From Candidatus Schekmanbacteria bacterium (lineage in GTDB: Bacteria; Schekmanbacteria; GWA2-38-11; J061), in contig JACRJM010000014.1 of the NCBI GenBank assembly GCA_016219965.1, positions 62,001-126,000 of the forward strand: 64,000 bases of DNA. The letters are read 5' to 3'. Both the position numbers and the translations under genes were made by a program. The notes under the pieces were generated by a model. That model was not told the origin of the DNA, did not search any database, and saw only the letters and a program-made list of their open reading frames with translations. Below are positions 24,895-34,672 of the stretch, piece after piece. The stretch's first letter is position 1; each line of letters opens with the position of its first letter.

Positions 24895-27800
24895 TTGCCA
24901 AAAAGAAAAGATATTAAAAGCATCCTGCTCATAGGATCAGGGCCTATTGTCATAGGCCAGGCGTGCGAATTTGACTACTCAGGCACACAAGCATGCAAGG
25001 CATTGAGAGAAGAAGGATATAAGACAATACTTGTAAACAGCAATCCCGCTACTATCATGACTGACCCGGAGATGGCTGATTCCACTTACATCGAGCCCCT
25101 TGATTCAGAAGCTCTCGAAAAGATAATCGCTAAGGAACGCCCGGATGCGCTTTTACCCACCATCGGAGGACAAACAGGACTTAATATTGCAATAGATCTC
25201 CATGAAAAGGGAATCCTGCAGAAATACAATGTTGAACTCATTGGGGCAAACGTAAACGCCATTAAGAAAGCCGAAGACCGGAACCTCTTTAAAAAAGCCA
25301 TGAAGAATATCAATCTCGATATTCCGGCAAGCGGTTATGTGACAACTGAAGAAGGTGCGATGGAAGTAATAAAAGAAATCGGATTTCCTGCCATAATAAG
25401 ACCGTCTTTCACTCTGGGAGGCACCGGGGGGAATGTAGCCTACAATATGGAAGAGTACGTTGAGCATGTGCGGTGGGGCCTGGCAGCAAGCCCTTTCAGC
25501 CAGATTCTGATTGAAGAGTCGCTCATAGGATGGAAAGAATTTGAGCTCGAAGTAATGCGTGATTCAAAAGACAATGTTGTCATAATATGCCCCATAGAAA
25601 ATTTCGACCCCATGGGAATACATACAGGCGACAGCATAACTGTGGCACCGGCACAAACTCTTACAGACAAGGAATATCAGATCCTCAGGGATGCCTCTAT
25701 AAAGATAATAAGGGAAATAGGTGTGGATACGGGAGGTTCCAACATTCAATTTGCGGTGAATCCCAAAGATGGCAGGATGATGGTAATAGAGATGAATCCA
25801 CGGGTCTCAAGGTCGTCTGCGCTTGCGTCCAAGGCAACGGGATTCCCGATTGCAAAGATAGCTGCAAAACTCGCCGTTGGGTTTACTCTTGATGAGATCG
25901 CAAACGACATTACAAAAAAAACCCCTGCATCCTTCGAGCCAACAATAGACTATTGCGTTGTAAAGATCCCTAGATTTACCTTTGAGAAATTTCCACAGGC
26001 AGATCAGACACTCACTACCCAGATGAAATCAGTTGGAGAAGTAATGTCAATCGGACGGAACTTCAAGGAAGCTCTCCAGAAAGCAGTGCGCTCTCTTGAG
26101 ATTGATATTAAATCACTTGAAATCTACGATGAAGCAAAGTCTTTATCAGATGAAATGATTAAAAAAAGAATCCAGTCTACAAACTGGCAGAGACTATGGT
26201 TTATTGCTGAAGCTCTTAGAAGGAATATTTCAGTAAAAGAGATAAACACCCTTTCAAGTATAGACCCCTGGTTTATAAACAACATTAAAGAGATAATAGA
26301 ATTTGAATCACTCTTAAAAAAATCTCTTTCTGCATACAGGAACGAAGTTAATATATTGCTTTCATGTTGTGAAGATTCTTCAAAAGGATGTTCTCAGGAA
26401 AAACCTGCCAAAAACACAATAGATGAAATCTCTTCACTGCTGAGAAAGGCAAAACAACTTGGATTCTCCGATGAATACATTGCTTCAATTCTTAAGGTAG
26501 AACAGATCATGTTTAGAAAGTTAAGAAAGCATCTCGGTGTGGAAGCAACTTACAAGATGGTTGATACCTGTGCCGCAGAGTTTGAGGCATACACTCCTTA
26601 TCTTTATTCCACTTACGAGAGCGAATGTGAAGCAAACCCTACCAACAGGGAAAAAATAATAATACTTGGCGGAGGTCCAAACCGGATAGGACAGGGAATA
26701 GAGTTTGATTACTGCTGTGTCCATGCAGCCCTTGCTTTAAAAGAGGATGGTTTTGAAACAATCATGGTAAACTGCAACCCGGAAACCGTGAGCACAGACT
26801 ATGATACCTCAGACAGGCTTTATTTTGAACCTCTCACGCTTGAAGAAGTACTTAATATAATCGAAAAAGAAAATCCTCTTGGAGTTATAGTGCAATTCGG
26901 AGGACAGACACCGCTTAAACTCTCGACACAGCTTAAAAAAAATGGAGTGAGAATCCTCGGAACTTCTCCTGAAAACATAGACATCGCTGAGAATAGGGAG
27001 AAATTCAAAGTACTTATCACAAGACTTAATCTTCTCCAGCCTCCAAACGGGACTGCAATGACCCTAGAACAGGCTATAAATGAAGCAGAAAAAATAGGAT
27101 ACCCTGTCCTGTTAAGGCCATCTTATGTTCTTGGCGGAAGAGCCATGGAAATTGTTTATGACAAGGGACACCTTGAAAGATATATGAAGTTTGCTTTGCG
27201 GGTCTCCCCTGAACATCCCATACTTATAGACAAATTCCTTGAAGACGCCATAGAAGTTGATGTAGATGCAATTTGCGACGGCAAGGTATGTATAATAGCA
27301 GGTGTCATGGAGCATATAGAAGAAGCAGGTATTCATTCCGGGGACAGCGCCTGCTCCCTTCCCCCCTATTCAATTAGCAAAGAACTTATTGAAGAAATAA
27401 AGGTACAGACAAGAGCGTTAGCCTTTGAGCTTAATGTAATAGGGCTTATAAATATTCAGTTTGCGATTAAAGACCAGAATGTTTACATACTTGAAGTAAA
27501 TCCACGGGCATCGAGGACAATCCCATTTGTAAGTAAAGCAATAGGAATCCCCTTTGCAAAACTTGCAGCAAGGGCTATGGCAGGAAAAACACTTCAGGAA
27601 ATGGGGCTGATATCGGAGACTCATGTCTCCCATATTTCTGTGAAAGAGGCTGTATTCCCATTCATCAAGTTCCCAGGTGTTGATACAATACTGGGACCAG
27701 AAATGAAATCCACCGGAGAGGTAATGGGAATAGATCAGAACTTCGGGAGAGCATTCTATAAGTCTCAGCTTGCAGCAGGCACAAAACTGCCAAAAACAGG

Positions 27801-28200
27801 GACTGTCTTTATAAGTGTAAAAGACAAAGACAAGGAACTTGTTATTCCCATTGCTCAAAAATTGTCACTTCTTGGATTCAATATAATAGCAACTACCGGT
27901 ACTCATAATACTCTGGCTGCCAATGGTGTAAAATCAACACTGGTCAATAAAGTAAAAGAGGGAAGGCCTCATATCGTTGATATCCTAAAGGATGGGAAAA
28001 TTGATATGGTAATAAATACATCATTCGGGAAAGAAACTGTAGAAGATTCATATACCTTAAGAAGGACAACTTTAATAAAAAATATTCCCTATTGTACTAC
28101 AATAGCAGGTGCAGTCGCAGCAGTTACAGGAATTGAATCATTTTTTTCAGGAAGCCTCGATGTAACTTCCCTTCAGGAATATTATAGACATGACAAATAA
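24895..28200 (+). CDS. carB: Carbamoyl-phosphate synthase large chain
   Basis: Makes carbamoyl phosphate from ammonia (supplied by CarA), bicarbonate and ATP. 1101 residues with both ATP-grasp halves: [17 protein letters not shown] at the start and the second-half equivalent [15 protein letters not shown] near residue 590, plus a C-terminal allosteric MGS-like domain. It starts at TTG with AGAGGG upstream. A ~25-residue Cys/Lys/Ser-rich insertion near residue 485-510 explains the extra length over the usual ~1070. carA is not in the window. Confidence 0.96.
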   Translation: MPKRKDIKSILLIGSGPIVIGQACEFDYSGTQACKALREEGYKTILVNSNPATIMTDPEMADSTYIEPLDSEALEKIIAKERPDALLPTIGGQTGLNIAIDLHEKGILQKYNVELIGANVNAIKKAEDRNLFKKAMKNINLDIPASGYVTTEEGAMEVIKEIGFPAIIRPSFTLGGTGGNVAYNMEEYVEHVRWGLAASPFSQILIEESLIGWKEFELEVMRDSKDNVVIICPIENFDPMGIHTGDSITVAPAQTLTDKEYQILRDASIKIIREIGVDTGGSNIQFAVNPKDGRMMVIEMNPRVSRSSALASKATGFPIAKIAAKLAVGFTLDEIANDITKKTPASFEPTIDYCVVKIPRFTFEKFPQADQTLTTQMKSVGEVMSIGRNFKEALQKAVRSLEIDIKSLEIYDEAKSLSDEMIKKRIQSTNWQRLWFIAEALRRNISVKEINTLSSIDPWFINNIKEIIEFESLLKKSLSAYRNEVNILLSCCEDSSKGCSQEKPAKNTIDEISSLLRKAKQLGFSDEYIASILKVEQIMFRKLRKHLGVEATYKMVDTCAAEFEAYTPYLYSTYESECEANPTNREKIIILGGGPNRIGQGIEFDYCCVHAALALKEDGFETIMVNCNPETVSTDYDTSDRLYFEPLTLEEVLNIIEKENPLGVIVQFGGQTPLKLSTQLKKNGVRILGTSPENIDIAENREKFKVLITRLNLLQPPNGTAMTLEQAINEAEKIGYPVLLRPSYVLGGRAMEIVYDKGHLERYMKFALRVSPEHPILIDKFLEDAIEVDVDAICDGKVCIIAGVMEHIEEAGIHSGDSACSLPPYSISKELIEEIKVQTRALAFELNVIGLINIQFAIKDQNVYILEVNPRASRTIPFVSKAIGIPFAKLAARAMAGKTLQEMGLISETHVSHISVKEAVFPFIKFPGVDTILGPEMKSTGEVMGIDQNFGRAFYKSQLAAGTKLPKTGTVFISVKDKDKELVIPIAQKLSLLGFNIIATTGTHNTLAANGVKSTLVNKVKEGRPHIVDILKDGKIDMVINTSFGKETVEDSYTLRRTTLIKNIPYCTTIAGAVAAVTGIESFFSGSLDVTSLQEYYRHDK

Positions 28201-28222
28201 AGTCACTTTTATGGACTTTTTC
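28199..28222 (+). terminator. Possible terminator of the pyr operon
   Basis: AAAGTC (28199-28204) pairs with GACTTT (28214-28219), followed by TTC. The stem is short, so confidence is low. Confidence 0.35.
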
Positions 28223-28333
28223 TGTCAATTTGTTAACGTCACAATCCTATAGGTCATCAGTTTTAAAGCCTTTTCATCATATAACTATCTGATATTTAAT
28301 ATTATACTATTCTCACGAAATCTTTCGTGTTAC

Positions 28334-28348
28334 TGGCATGATATTTGC
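28334..28348 (+). promoter_or_regulatory. Sigma-54 type promoter of pilA
   Basis: TGGCATGATATTTGC: the GG (28335-28336) and GC (28347-28348) are separated by exactly 10 bp, matching the -24/-12 consensus TGGCAC-N5-TTGC with one mismatch. It lies 42 bp before the pilA ATG, which also has a strong AAAGGAGGTG ribosome site. Pilin genes in many Gram-negative bacteria use RpoN with the PilR activator; neither gene is in the window. Confidence 0.8.
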
Positions 28349-28389
28349 GATAGTAAATATAACTTTAAAAGAAGAAAGGAGGTGCTGAT

Positions 28390-28842
28390 ATGTTCAGCAA
28401 ACTTAGAGAGAAAAAGGGGTTTACACTTATTGAGTTAATGATTGTTGTAGCCATTATAGGTATACTTGCTGCTATAGCAATACCTAACTTCCTGAAGTTC
28501 CAGGCAAAGGCAAAGCAATCAGAAGCAAAGAACAACCTCTCAGCCATATTTACTGCACAGGTAAGTTATTTTGGTGAGAGAAATGCATTTGCAGCCACTT
28601 TTGCAACCCTTAACTGGGCACCAGAAGGAACAACAAGATATGAATATTTCCTGGCCAGTGGAGAAACAGCGATAGGTACCGGTACTGGCAGTGCAACAGG
28701 TATGACTATGCCGACAGGTGTGGCAGTGGCAACAAATGCTTTCACAGCAGGAGCATCAGGAAACATAGACTCTGATGCCACAGAAGATCAGTGGACTATC
28801 AATGATGTAAAAAATCTCAATAATTCCAATAATGACGTCTGA
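28390..28842 (+). CDS. pilA: Type IV major pilin (PilA-like)
   Basis: A 150-residue prepilin with a short positively charged leader ([10 protein letters not shown]) cleaved before [24 protein letters not shown]. Glu5 of the mature protein is present. The long hydrophobic helix packs into the pilus core. The C-terminal half is Gly/Ala/Thr-rich and lacks cysteines, so there is no disulphide D-region. It is monocistronic: strong terminator 24 bp after the stop. Next gene is an O-antigen-ligase-like protein. Confidence 0.95.
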   Translation: MFSKLREKKGFTLIELMIVVAIIGILAAIAIPNFLKFQAKAKQSEAKNNLSAIFTAQVSYFGERNAFAATFATLNWAPEGTTRYEYFLASGETAIGTGTGSATGMTMPTGVAVATNAFTAGASGNIDSDATEDQWTINDVKNLNNSNNDV

Positions 28843-28865
28843 CATTAGTTGAAAAATAAAGTTTA

Positions 28866-28899
28866 AAAAGGGAGGATATCTCAGATATCCTCCCTTTTT
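28866..28899 (+). terminator. Strong rho-independent terminator after pilA
   Basis: GGGAGGATATC, a 3-base loop, GATATCCTCCC and then TTTTTA: an 11-bp perfect stem with a U-tract. It separates the abundant pilA transcript from the gene that starts 19 bp later. Confidence 0.93.
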
Positions 28900-28917
28900 A
28901 TTTTGTGAGTGTCATAG

Positions 28918-30870
28918 ATGAAAAAATATCTTTCTTCTCAAAATTGCACATTCTATCTACTAGCTTCTACAATATTAATCTCACCATTCATTGCAGGTGG
29001 AACTACTTACGCATCTGTTACCGGAATAAGAGCTCTTACGCTCATTGCGCTAATCATTATTGCTTTTAACGAAGACAATAAAAAAGAATCTATAAGTCTT
29101 AATCTTTCAGCATTGAGCTTTTGCATAATGACTTTTTTTTCCCTATTTATAATTTCAACTTTTTTTCTTTCTCCCTCTTTTTATGATTCGCTGCAATTGA
29201 CAATGTGCATTGTTAATTACGGAGGCGTTTACATAATTTGCAGAAACATGCAAAACTACCATGTGAGAAAATACTGGATAGCCTTACTTATCATAGTCAG
29301 TGCATCCTTAGAAGCTGTTTATGGAATCATAAAGTATTTAGCTTTGAATGAACCAAGAGCAGTTGGAAGTTTCTTCAATCCCAATTTCTTTTCGCTCTAT
29401 CTCGGAGTATCTTCTGCAATTATAATCAGCATCCTTTTTTTTAAGAATAGTAATAACTGTCAAATAAGCCATAGAGCGTTAAAAACAATATTCTCAACCT
29501 CATCATCAGTAATTATACTTTTATTCCTTGTTTCTGGGATTATATTTTCTGCTTCAAGAGGGGCGGCAATGGCACTATTGATAACTCTTATTCTGCTTAC
29601 TTTTCTGCGATTTAGATTCAAAGCATTAATAGTACTACCTCTCATATTAGCTATTCTTTTTTTTGTACCCAACCCTCTGAAAACCAGGATTGAAACATCC
29701 TATTCCCATGATTTGTTCGGATTCAGCCGGACAGGAATATGGGAGAGCACATACAGAATGTTCGCCGAAAATCCATGGGGAATAGGTGCCGGAATGTATA
29801 AATACTATTTTCCAAAGTACAATTTCCCTGTCGAAGGAGCTGTTGCAAGGTTTGGCCGCCATGCTGTTACTGCCCATAATGAATATCTTCAGTTTCTGGC
29901 AGAAATGGGAATTCAGGGCCTTTTAATTTTGATCATACTTTTTCTGCTTTTTATTAAAAAATTAAGACCATTCTTTAGCACATGTTTAGGGGGAAAAGGC
30001 TATGGGTTGGAAACAGGTATATTGGGAGGGTTCTTGGTCATCGTTATCCATTGCATGGTCGATTCATCACTTCATGACTATACAGCAGGTATAATGCTTT
30101 CAATACTCGCTGCAATGTTGATTAATGAAGCTGAAACGCTAAGCCCTCCAAAGACATTCAACCTGAAAGTATCTTTTCTCTTCCGGTGGATAATCTCATT
30201 CCCTTTGGTTATTTTAATATTGCTTTCCCTTTTGTTTTGCGGAGGGCAATTTTATAAGGATCAGGGCATTACTTATAATAAAAAATCTCAGTACAAAATC
30301 TCAGAAGAACAATTTACTAAATCCTTATTAATGATGCCCTTTGATTCTGAAACATTCAATGCACGGGCGAATTTATGGTTCAATAAATTTCTGGATTCTA
30401 AAGATGTACACTATCTCGATAAATCGCTTGTTGATGAAAGCACCGCTATTTCGCTTAACAAAATGAACAGTTCTTTTTACTATTATTCAGGCAAAATAAT
30501 CTCCGCTTTTCCCTCTGAAAAGAATTCCAGTTATTATCTGATGAAGGCTCTCACTTTTTTCGAAGCGGCTAAAGAGCTTAGCCCCTATAACCCCTTTTAC
30601 AGTATTGAGATAGTCTCACTATTTGCAAAAGTTGGTGAAACAGAACGTGCTGAAGCAGAGGCTCAAAAACTTCTAAAGATAGAACCTGATTTTCTTCCTG
30701 CGCTGGAATCATTATACTGGCTTTATGAGAAATCTTCTGAAAAAGATAAAAGCGGAAAAATACTTGCTGACATCAAAGAAAAGTTTAATGATTTGAAAAA
30801 CCAGCAAAATCTGTCAGACTATGAAAAATCTTTTTTAAAACTCTCAACTGAGTTGAAGCAAAAACTGTGA
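28918..30870 (+). CDS. O-antigen ligase/Wzy-like membrane protein with C-terminal TPRs
   Basis: 650 residues. About ten membrane helices in residues 10-440, with the large periplasmic loop and the Wzy_C-type region (SASRGAAMALLITL, then TGIWESTYRMFAENPWGIGAG and HNEYLQFLAEMGIQG). After the last helix (~residue 435) comes a soluble TPR-like domain to the end. Such proteins transfer polyprenyl-linked glycans to lipid A core or to proteins. The gene directly follows pilA, so pilin glycosylation is possible. No clear ribosome site at the ATG. Confidence 0.8.
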   Translation: MKKYLSSQNCTFYLLASTILISPFIAGGTTYASVTGIRALTLIALIIIAFNEDNKKESISLNLSALSFCIMTFFSLFIISTFFLSPSFYDSLQLTMCIVNYGGVYIICRNMQNYHVRKYWIALLIIVSASLEAVYGIIKYLALNEPRAVGSFFNPNFFSLYLGVSSAIIISILFFKNSNNCQISHRALKTIFSTSSSVIILLFLVSGIIFSASRGAAMALLITLILLTFLRFRFKALIVLPLILAILFFVPNPLKTRIETSYSHDLFGFSRTGIWESTYRMFAENPWGIGAGMYKYYFPKYNFPVEGAVARFGRHAVTAHNEYLQFLAEMGIQGLLILIILFLLFIKKLRPFFSTCLGGKGYGLETGILGGFLVIVIHCMVDSSLHDYTAGIMLSILAAMLINEAETLSPPKTFNLKVSFLFRWIISFPLVILILLSLLFCGGQFYKDQGITYNKKSQYKISEEQFTKSLLMMPFDSETFNARANLWFNKFLDSKDVHYLDKSLVDESTAISLNKMNSSFYYYSGKIISAFPSEKNSSYYLMKALTFFEAAKELSPYNPFYSIEIVSLFAKVGETERAEAEAQKLLKIEPDFLPALESLYWLYEKSSEKDKSGKILADIKEKFNDLKNQQNLSDYEKSFLKLSTELKQKL

Positions 30871-30871
30871 G

Positions 30872-31738
30872 ATGGATAAACCAATAAAATCATTAGTTGC
30901 AGCATCATTAATAGTCTCAATCTTATTTATCGTTTTCTTCGTCCAGTGCCGCATTGACGAAGTGAAGGGTAATTTCAAGAAATCTGAGGAGCTTGAAATG
31001 CTTCCTCCTGCCTATGTCATTAAAACCATATCTTTGAACCAGACTGCTTTCATAAGCGATATTCTCTGGCTGAGAGTCGTACAGTATATGGGCGATAAAA
31101 AACAGACAGAAAAAGGGTGGTCATGGTTTAGCCATACAATCGATGTTATAACAGACCTTGACCCGGACTTTACACTCGCTTATCAGTTCGCAGGGTTAAT
31201 GTTTACAGTGGTAGCCGGAAAATCAGAGGAGAGTGTGAAAATACTGGAAAAAGGAATAAAAAATACCTCTAATAATTGGTTCCTCTATTTCCTGATTGGA
31301 TATAATTATTTCGAGTTACAGCAGGATTACGGGAAAGCAGCATATTATATCGACAGGGCATCAACGCTTCCCGGCTCTCCTGTGTTTCTTAAGCTTTTTG
31401 CTTCACGCCTTTACAGCAGTGCTGGAAAGCCTGAAAATGGGATAATCTTCGTGAAAAAACTCCTTGAAACAACTGAAGACGAAGATATGAAGGCAAAACT
31501 CGATAAACGTCTCAATCTTTTATACATAGAACGGGATTTGAGCATTCTAAATAATTTGATATCTGACTTTCATTCTACTTATAAAAAATATCCTGAAAGT
31601 ATTGATGACCTTCTCAAAGCAGGCTTGATAAGAGGCATTCCTTCGGATCCCTTCGGAAAACCATACTACATAGATAGCCACGACAATACGGCAAAAAGTC
31701 AAAGCACAACAGAAAGATTGAAAGTATTCAAAAGGTGA
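30872..31738 (+). CDS. TPR protein with N-terminal membrane anchor and pseudopilin-like tail
   Basis: 288 residues: a membrane helix at about residues 8-25, helical TPR-like repeats (DFTLAYQFAGLMF, NWFLYFLIGYNYF), and a C-terminal segment with the GIPSDPFGKPYYID pattern found at the end of type II secretion pseudopilins (GspG-like). It follows the ligase gene by 1 bp and is probably co-expressed with it. Function is not known; the context suggests pilus or surface glycan assembly. Confidence 0.7.
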   Translation: MDKPIKSLVAASLIVSILFIVFFVQCRIDEVKGNFKKSEELEMLPPAYVIKTISLNQTAFISDILWLRVVQYMGDKKQTEKGWSWFSHTIDVITDLDPDFTLAYQFAGLMFTVVAGKSEESVKILEKGIKNTSNNWFLYFLIGYNYFELQQDYGKAAYYIDRASTLPGSPVFLKLFASRLYSSAGKPENGIIFVKKLLETTEDEDMKAKLDKRLNLLYIERDLSILNNLISDFHSTYKKYPESIDDLLKAGLIRGIPSDPFGKPYYIDSHDNTAKSQSTTERLKVFKR

Positions 31739-31749
31739 GTTTATCTCTT

Positions 31750-32169
31750 TCAGTCTTCCTCAGGATATGTATAGGTAATGCTGAAATCATCAACTGATTC
31801 GAGGTAATCATAGACTCTTTTTCCATTTTTTGTAAGCCAGCTGTGACCATCAAGCTTTCCGTCATCTTTCTTCACGGCAAAATGTATTTTCACTTTCATC
31901 CCGTATCTGTTGAGCAAATGGTAAAGAAGAAGAGATTTTCTAAGGCATGACGGAGTAAAAACAAAAAACCGAATTCCAAGTATGGAATCAGTAATCTTCA
32001 ATATCCTCTCTATAACCCTGTCATCCATCTTCTTTTTTTTTCGAGGGGTAAGCAGTTTCAGCAAGCGCGGCAGGCTAAGACTCTTCAACAATAACGGAAG
32101 AGCAAGCACAAGCAGGAATATTTTAAAGAAAAGAATTACATTTGTTATCAGTAATGAGAGGCGGTTCAA
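31750..32169 (-). CDS. Lasso-B2-type (transglutaminase-like) leader peptidase
   Basis: 139 residues. N-terminal hydrophobic segment, then a transglutaminase-like core with the predicted catalytic Cys in SCLRKSLLLYHLL, His in DGHSWL and the following acidic residue in RVYDYLES. This is the pattern of lasso peptide B2 / McjB C-terminal proteases, which remove leader peptides with the help of an RRE (B1) protein. Last gene of a four-gene minus-strand cassette. Seven bp separate it from the radical SAM gene. Confidence 0.85.
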   Translation of the reverse strand: MNRLSLLITNVILFFKIFLLVLALPLLLKSLSLPRLLKLLTPRKKKKMDDRVIERILKITDSILGIRFFVFTPSCLRKSLLLYHLLNRYGMKVKIHFAVKKDDGKLDGHSWLTKNGKRVYDYLESVDDFSITYTYPEED

Positions 32170-32176
32170 TTCGCTC

Positions 32177-33202
32177 TTAATCCCTGTTCCAGGGGTTCTT
32201 GGGGTCTTTCTTCAGCCAATTCAGCTTTCCAAAATACTTTGCACAATAAAAACAGGGGAACCTGTCGAGTGAGCCTACGGATTTACTGCTTATCAGGGAC
32301 ACCCTGTCTTTCTGAAATTCAGCAATCTTGTCTATCAGCATCTTGTGCGCATCAAAAAGGCTCACCTTGGAAAGATTTGCAATTACATCTTTGTTCGCTT
32401 CCCCTCCTGCATATCCTGAAAGCTGGCAGCAGAACATGAGGTTTCCCATGAAATCCACTGTCAGAGAAGACATCCTTAAAGCTCTGCACTGGAACATAAG
32501 CTCGGGAACATCAAAGCCCGGCGAGAGGAAAATGCCGATTGAAAAAACGCCTGCCATTCTTACAATTTCGGCAGCTACACGGGTTTGCTCCTCAGGGGTC
32601 GGAACAAGACCTTCCCTTACATTGCCGGGAGTAGGCTGTATAAAAGCAAAAAAGAGCCTTTCTGCCTTTAGCTTCGATGCAAGCAAAGCCATCTCATCGA
32701 GCTGGTCAATATTCTTGTTACAAATAGTCATCTGAAGGCTGAAAGGGATTTTTTTAAGGAAACACGCGCTGATGGCAGACATGACCCGTTTATATGAGCC
32801 TTTGGCCCTTATTTCGTCGTGCACTTCCTCGCGGGGACTGTCAATGCTGAACGAAAGTCCTTTCAATTTTCCTAAACCGTTCCTTTCGAGGATAGGGAGC
32901 ACGTCGAGGAAATTCCATGCATTTGTAACAACATGGTAAGTGAATCCGTGAGTCACAACTTCTTTTATGATTTTCTCAAACTCAGGATGCAGAGTAGGCT
33001 CTCCGCCTGTGAAGGCTATGTGCTTTATACCGTAGACTTTCGCTTCCTTTAGTATCTTTTTTATAAGTTTAAATGATATGTTCCTGCGGGGAAGCCTCTC
33101 GTCCCTTAAACAATGTTTACAAACAAAATTGCAGCGGTTTGTAAGTTCAATCCCAAGTTCCGTGAGAAAAGCCATGTCATCCGGCATATCAGCACTCCCC
33201 AA
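32177..33202 (-). CDS. Radical SAM protein with C-terminal cysteine-rich (SPASM/twitch-like) region
   Basis: 341 residues. The [4Fe-4S]/SAM motif CNFVCKHC is at about residues 24-31, followed by the GGEPTLHPE motif. C-terminal cysteines (FQCRALRMSS, MFCCQLSG, FPCFYCAKYFG) suggest one or more auxiliary clusters. Peptide-modifying radical SAM enzymes of this type install crosslinks or thioether bonds in RiPPs. Its start overlaps the kinase-like gene by 14 bp, so the two are coupled. Substrate not shown. Confidence 0.85.
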   Translation of the reverse strand: MGSADMPDDMAFLTELGIELTNRCNFVCKHCLRDERLPRRNISFKLIKKILKEAKVYGIKHIAFTGGEPTLHPEFEKIIKEVVTHGFTYHVVTNAWNFLDVLPILERNGLGKLKGLSFSIDSPREEVHDEIRAKGSYKRVMSAISACFLKKIPFSLQMTICNKNIDQLDEMALLASKLKAERLFFAFIQPTPGNVREGLVPTPEEQTRVAAEIVRMAGVFSIGIFLSPGFDVPELMFQCRALRMSSLTVDFMGNLMFCCQLSGYAGGEANKDVIANLSKVSLFDAHKMLIDKIAEFQKDRVSLISSKSVGSLDRFPCFYCAKYFGKLNWLKKDPKNPWNRD

Positions 33203-34190
33203 AAAGTTCTTTTTTTATCATAGAGACTACAGAGTGCGGGCTCTTTATAAGATCAGCTCCGCTTCTCATCCTGTAAGATTTCGATTTCTCCACAATTTTT
33301 TTTAATGCAGCAAGATGCATCGGAGCAATATCTTTGTCCATCATCACAAGCAGACTGCTGGGTATCAATCTTGCCAGAGCCTCGGCCCTGCCAAGCGGAA
33401 TTAGAGCTGACTTTTCTTCTCCTGTTATTTCCGGGAAAAGAATGAATCCCTGCTTTGCTTCAAGGACGAACTGTTCCGGATAAACATCCTCCGCCCTGAA
33501 AGAACGCTTTGGCCCATCCCCGTATTTCCTTGCATTCTTTACCCTCTCAAGCTCCTCAAATCTTTCGGAGATTGCAGGATCTATATGAAAATCCCCTGGC
33601 AGAGACAATATCCTCACATTTTCCCCTTCATCCTTTAAAAGCACTCCATCGTCTGAGAGATACTTGCATCCTTCGCGAAGGAGCGTTATGCACAAAGTCG
33701 ACTTGCCCACCCCTGTATCTCCGGAAATCAGCACGCCCCTGTCTCCAACAGATACACATGAGGCATGGACATAGTATAGCCCTCTGTATCTTAACATCTC
33801 AACAAGCATAATATAAAAAAATATAAAAGAAAAAAATCTTCTTATCTCTATCGTCTTGAGGTTGAGGTAAATATCAGCAATTCCCCTGTCCGGATAGCAA
33901 ACCGCAGCGGAATGGCCGTCAACAAGAATAAGCCTTTCTCCAACTCTATAGCCCGTTAATCTGTCAAAAGCAAAAAGCTGCTCTATCCCATCCAATTCTT
34001 TCATGACTTTTTCAATAGACTCACCATCAGATTTTAAGATTGAAATCCTTATAGAGCCTGCCTTCTCATCAGCCGCTGTTGCAGAGAAAAAACCTATTAT
34101 ATCATCAACAAGACCAATCACATCTTCCTGGTCAGTAGTGACTGTAACCGGATTGCCATAGATCAGATAGGACTTTTCAATCATAGGCAT
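33189..34190 (-). CDS. HPr-kinase-like P-loop protein (RiPP-associated type)
   Basis: 333 residues with Walker A GDTGVGKSTLCIT near residue 157 and a following SDDGVLL strand as in HprK. It has no HPr-phosphorylase N-terminal domain and is not in a PTS context. Proteins of this type accompany PqqD-like and B2-like genes; in paeninodin-type lasso clusters a related kinase phosphorylates the peptide C-terminus. A phosphorylation role here is plausible but unproven. Confidence 0.78.
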   Translation of the reverse strand: MPMIEKSYLIYGNPVTVTTDQEDVIGLVDDIIGFFSATAADEKAGSIRISILKSDGESIEKVMKELDGIEQLFAFDRLTGYRVGERLILVDGHSAAVCYPDRGIADIYLNLKTIEIRRFFSFIFFYIMLVEMLRYRGLYYVHASCVSVGDRGVLISGDTGVGKSTLCITLLREGCKYLSDDGVLLKDEGENVRILSLPGDFHIDPAISERFEELERVKNARKYGDGPKRSFRAEDVYPEQFVLEAKQGFILFPEITGEEKSALIPLGRAEALARLIPSSLLVMMDKDIAPMHLAALKKIVEKSKSYRMRSGADLIKSPHSVVSMIKKELFGEC

Positions 34191-34231
34191 ATTATGAGTT
34201 ATAAAATGAAGTTAAAAAATTTCTAAAAAAA

Positions 34232-34516
34232 TCAAACGGAGGCTTTAAAATTGATAAGTTTATTTCCATTAAGCTCTTCCAGCAGCCTTACGACACTTTT
34301 CATCGCATTCTGGGGAGTTACATCAAACTTGCTGCATATATTTTCGACTATACCATCCACTTTAATCACTCCATCAATAAGACCCCATATGACAAGCGCT
34401 ACTTCATTGAGTCCGTAATAACATTTTGTATTGAGATCAAGAAGAACAGCCTCTTCATCTAATTCAGTGCAAAGGATAGATGGATTCTTAACTGGAATAG
34501 TATTTTTAGTAATCAT
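34232..34516 (-). CDS. PqqD-like RiPP recognition element protein (B1 type)
   Basis: 94 residues with the PqqD pattern: LDEEAVLLDLNTKCYYGLNEVALVIW and a C-terminal helix pair (NAMKSVVRLLEEL). Stand-alone RRE proteins bind the leader of a precursor peptide and present it to the modifying enzymes. First gene of the cassette, transcribed from a likely promoter 22-51 bp upstream. No precursor gene lies between this promoter and the gene, or in the other gaps of the cassette. Confidence 0.85.
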   Translation of the reverse strand: MITKNTIPVKNPSILCTELDEEAVLLDLNTKCYYGLNEVALVIWGLIDGVIKVDGIVENICSKFDVTPQNAMKSVVRLLEELNGNKLINFKASV

Positions 34517-34537
34517 TTTATCATTTCCCTATATCAT

Positions 34538-34567
34538 TTTTTAACAGAATATTCTTTTAACTGTCAA
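34538..34567 (-). promoter_or_regulatory. Predicted promoter of the RiPP-type cassette
   Basis: Minus-strand TTGACA (34562-34567) with TTAAAA 17 bp further (34539-34544), or TAAAAA at 18 bp. A perfect -35 and a mediocre -10. Confidence 0.45.
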
Positions 34568-34672
34568 GGTATAAGGTATGATGATATAGCAGCTTGATAA
34601 ATATGGAAAACTTATTTATTAGTAAAAGACAGCAACTCGTTATTTTCAAAACAACATACAAGGCACGGGGAA

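Noticed and set aside
31750-34516. Considered a canonical lasso peptide cluster
   Set aside because: No asparagine-synthetase-like cyclase and no precursor in or next to the cassette; a radical SAM protein is present instead.
34517-34672. Looked for a precursor peptide gene between the PqqD-like gene and the M29 peptidase gene
   Set aside because: Only short frames without leader motif or ribosome site; the space is used by a promoter.
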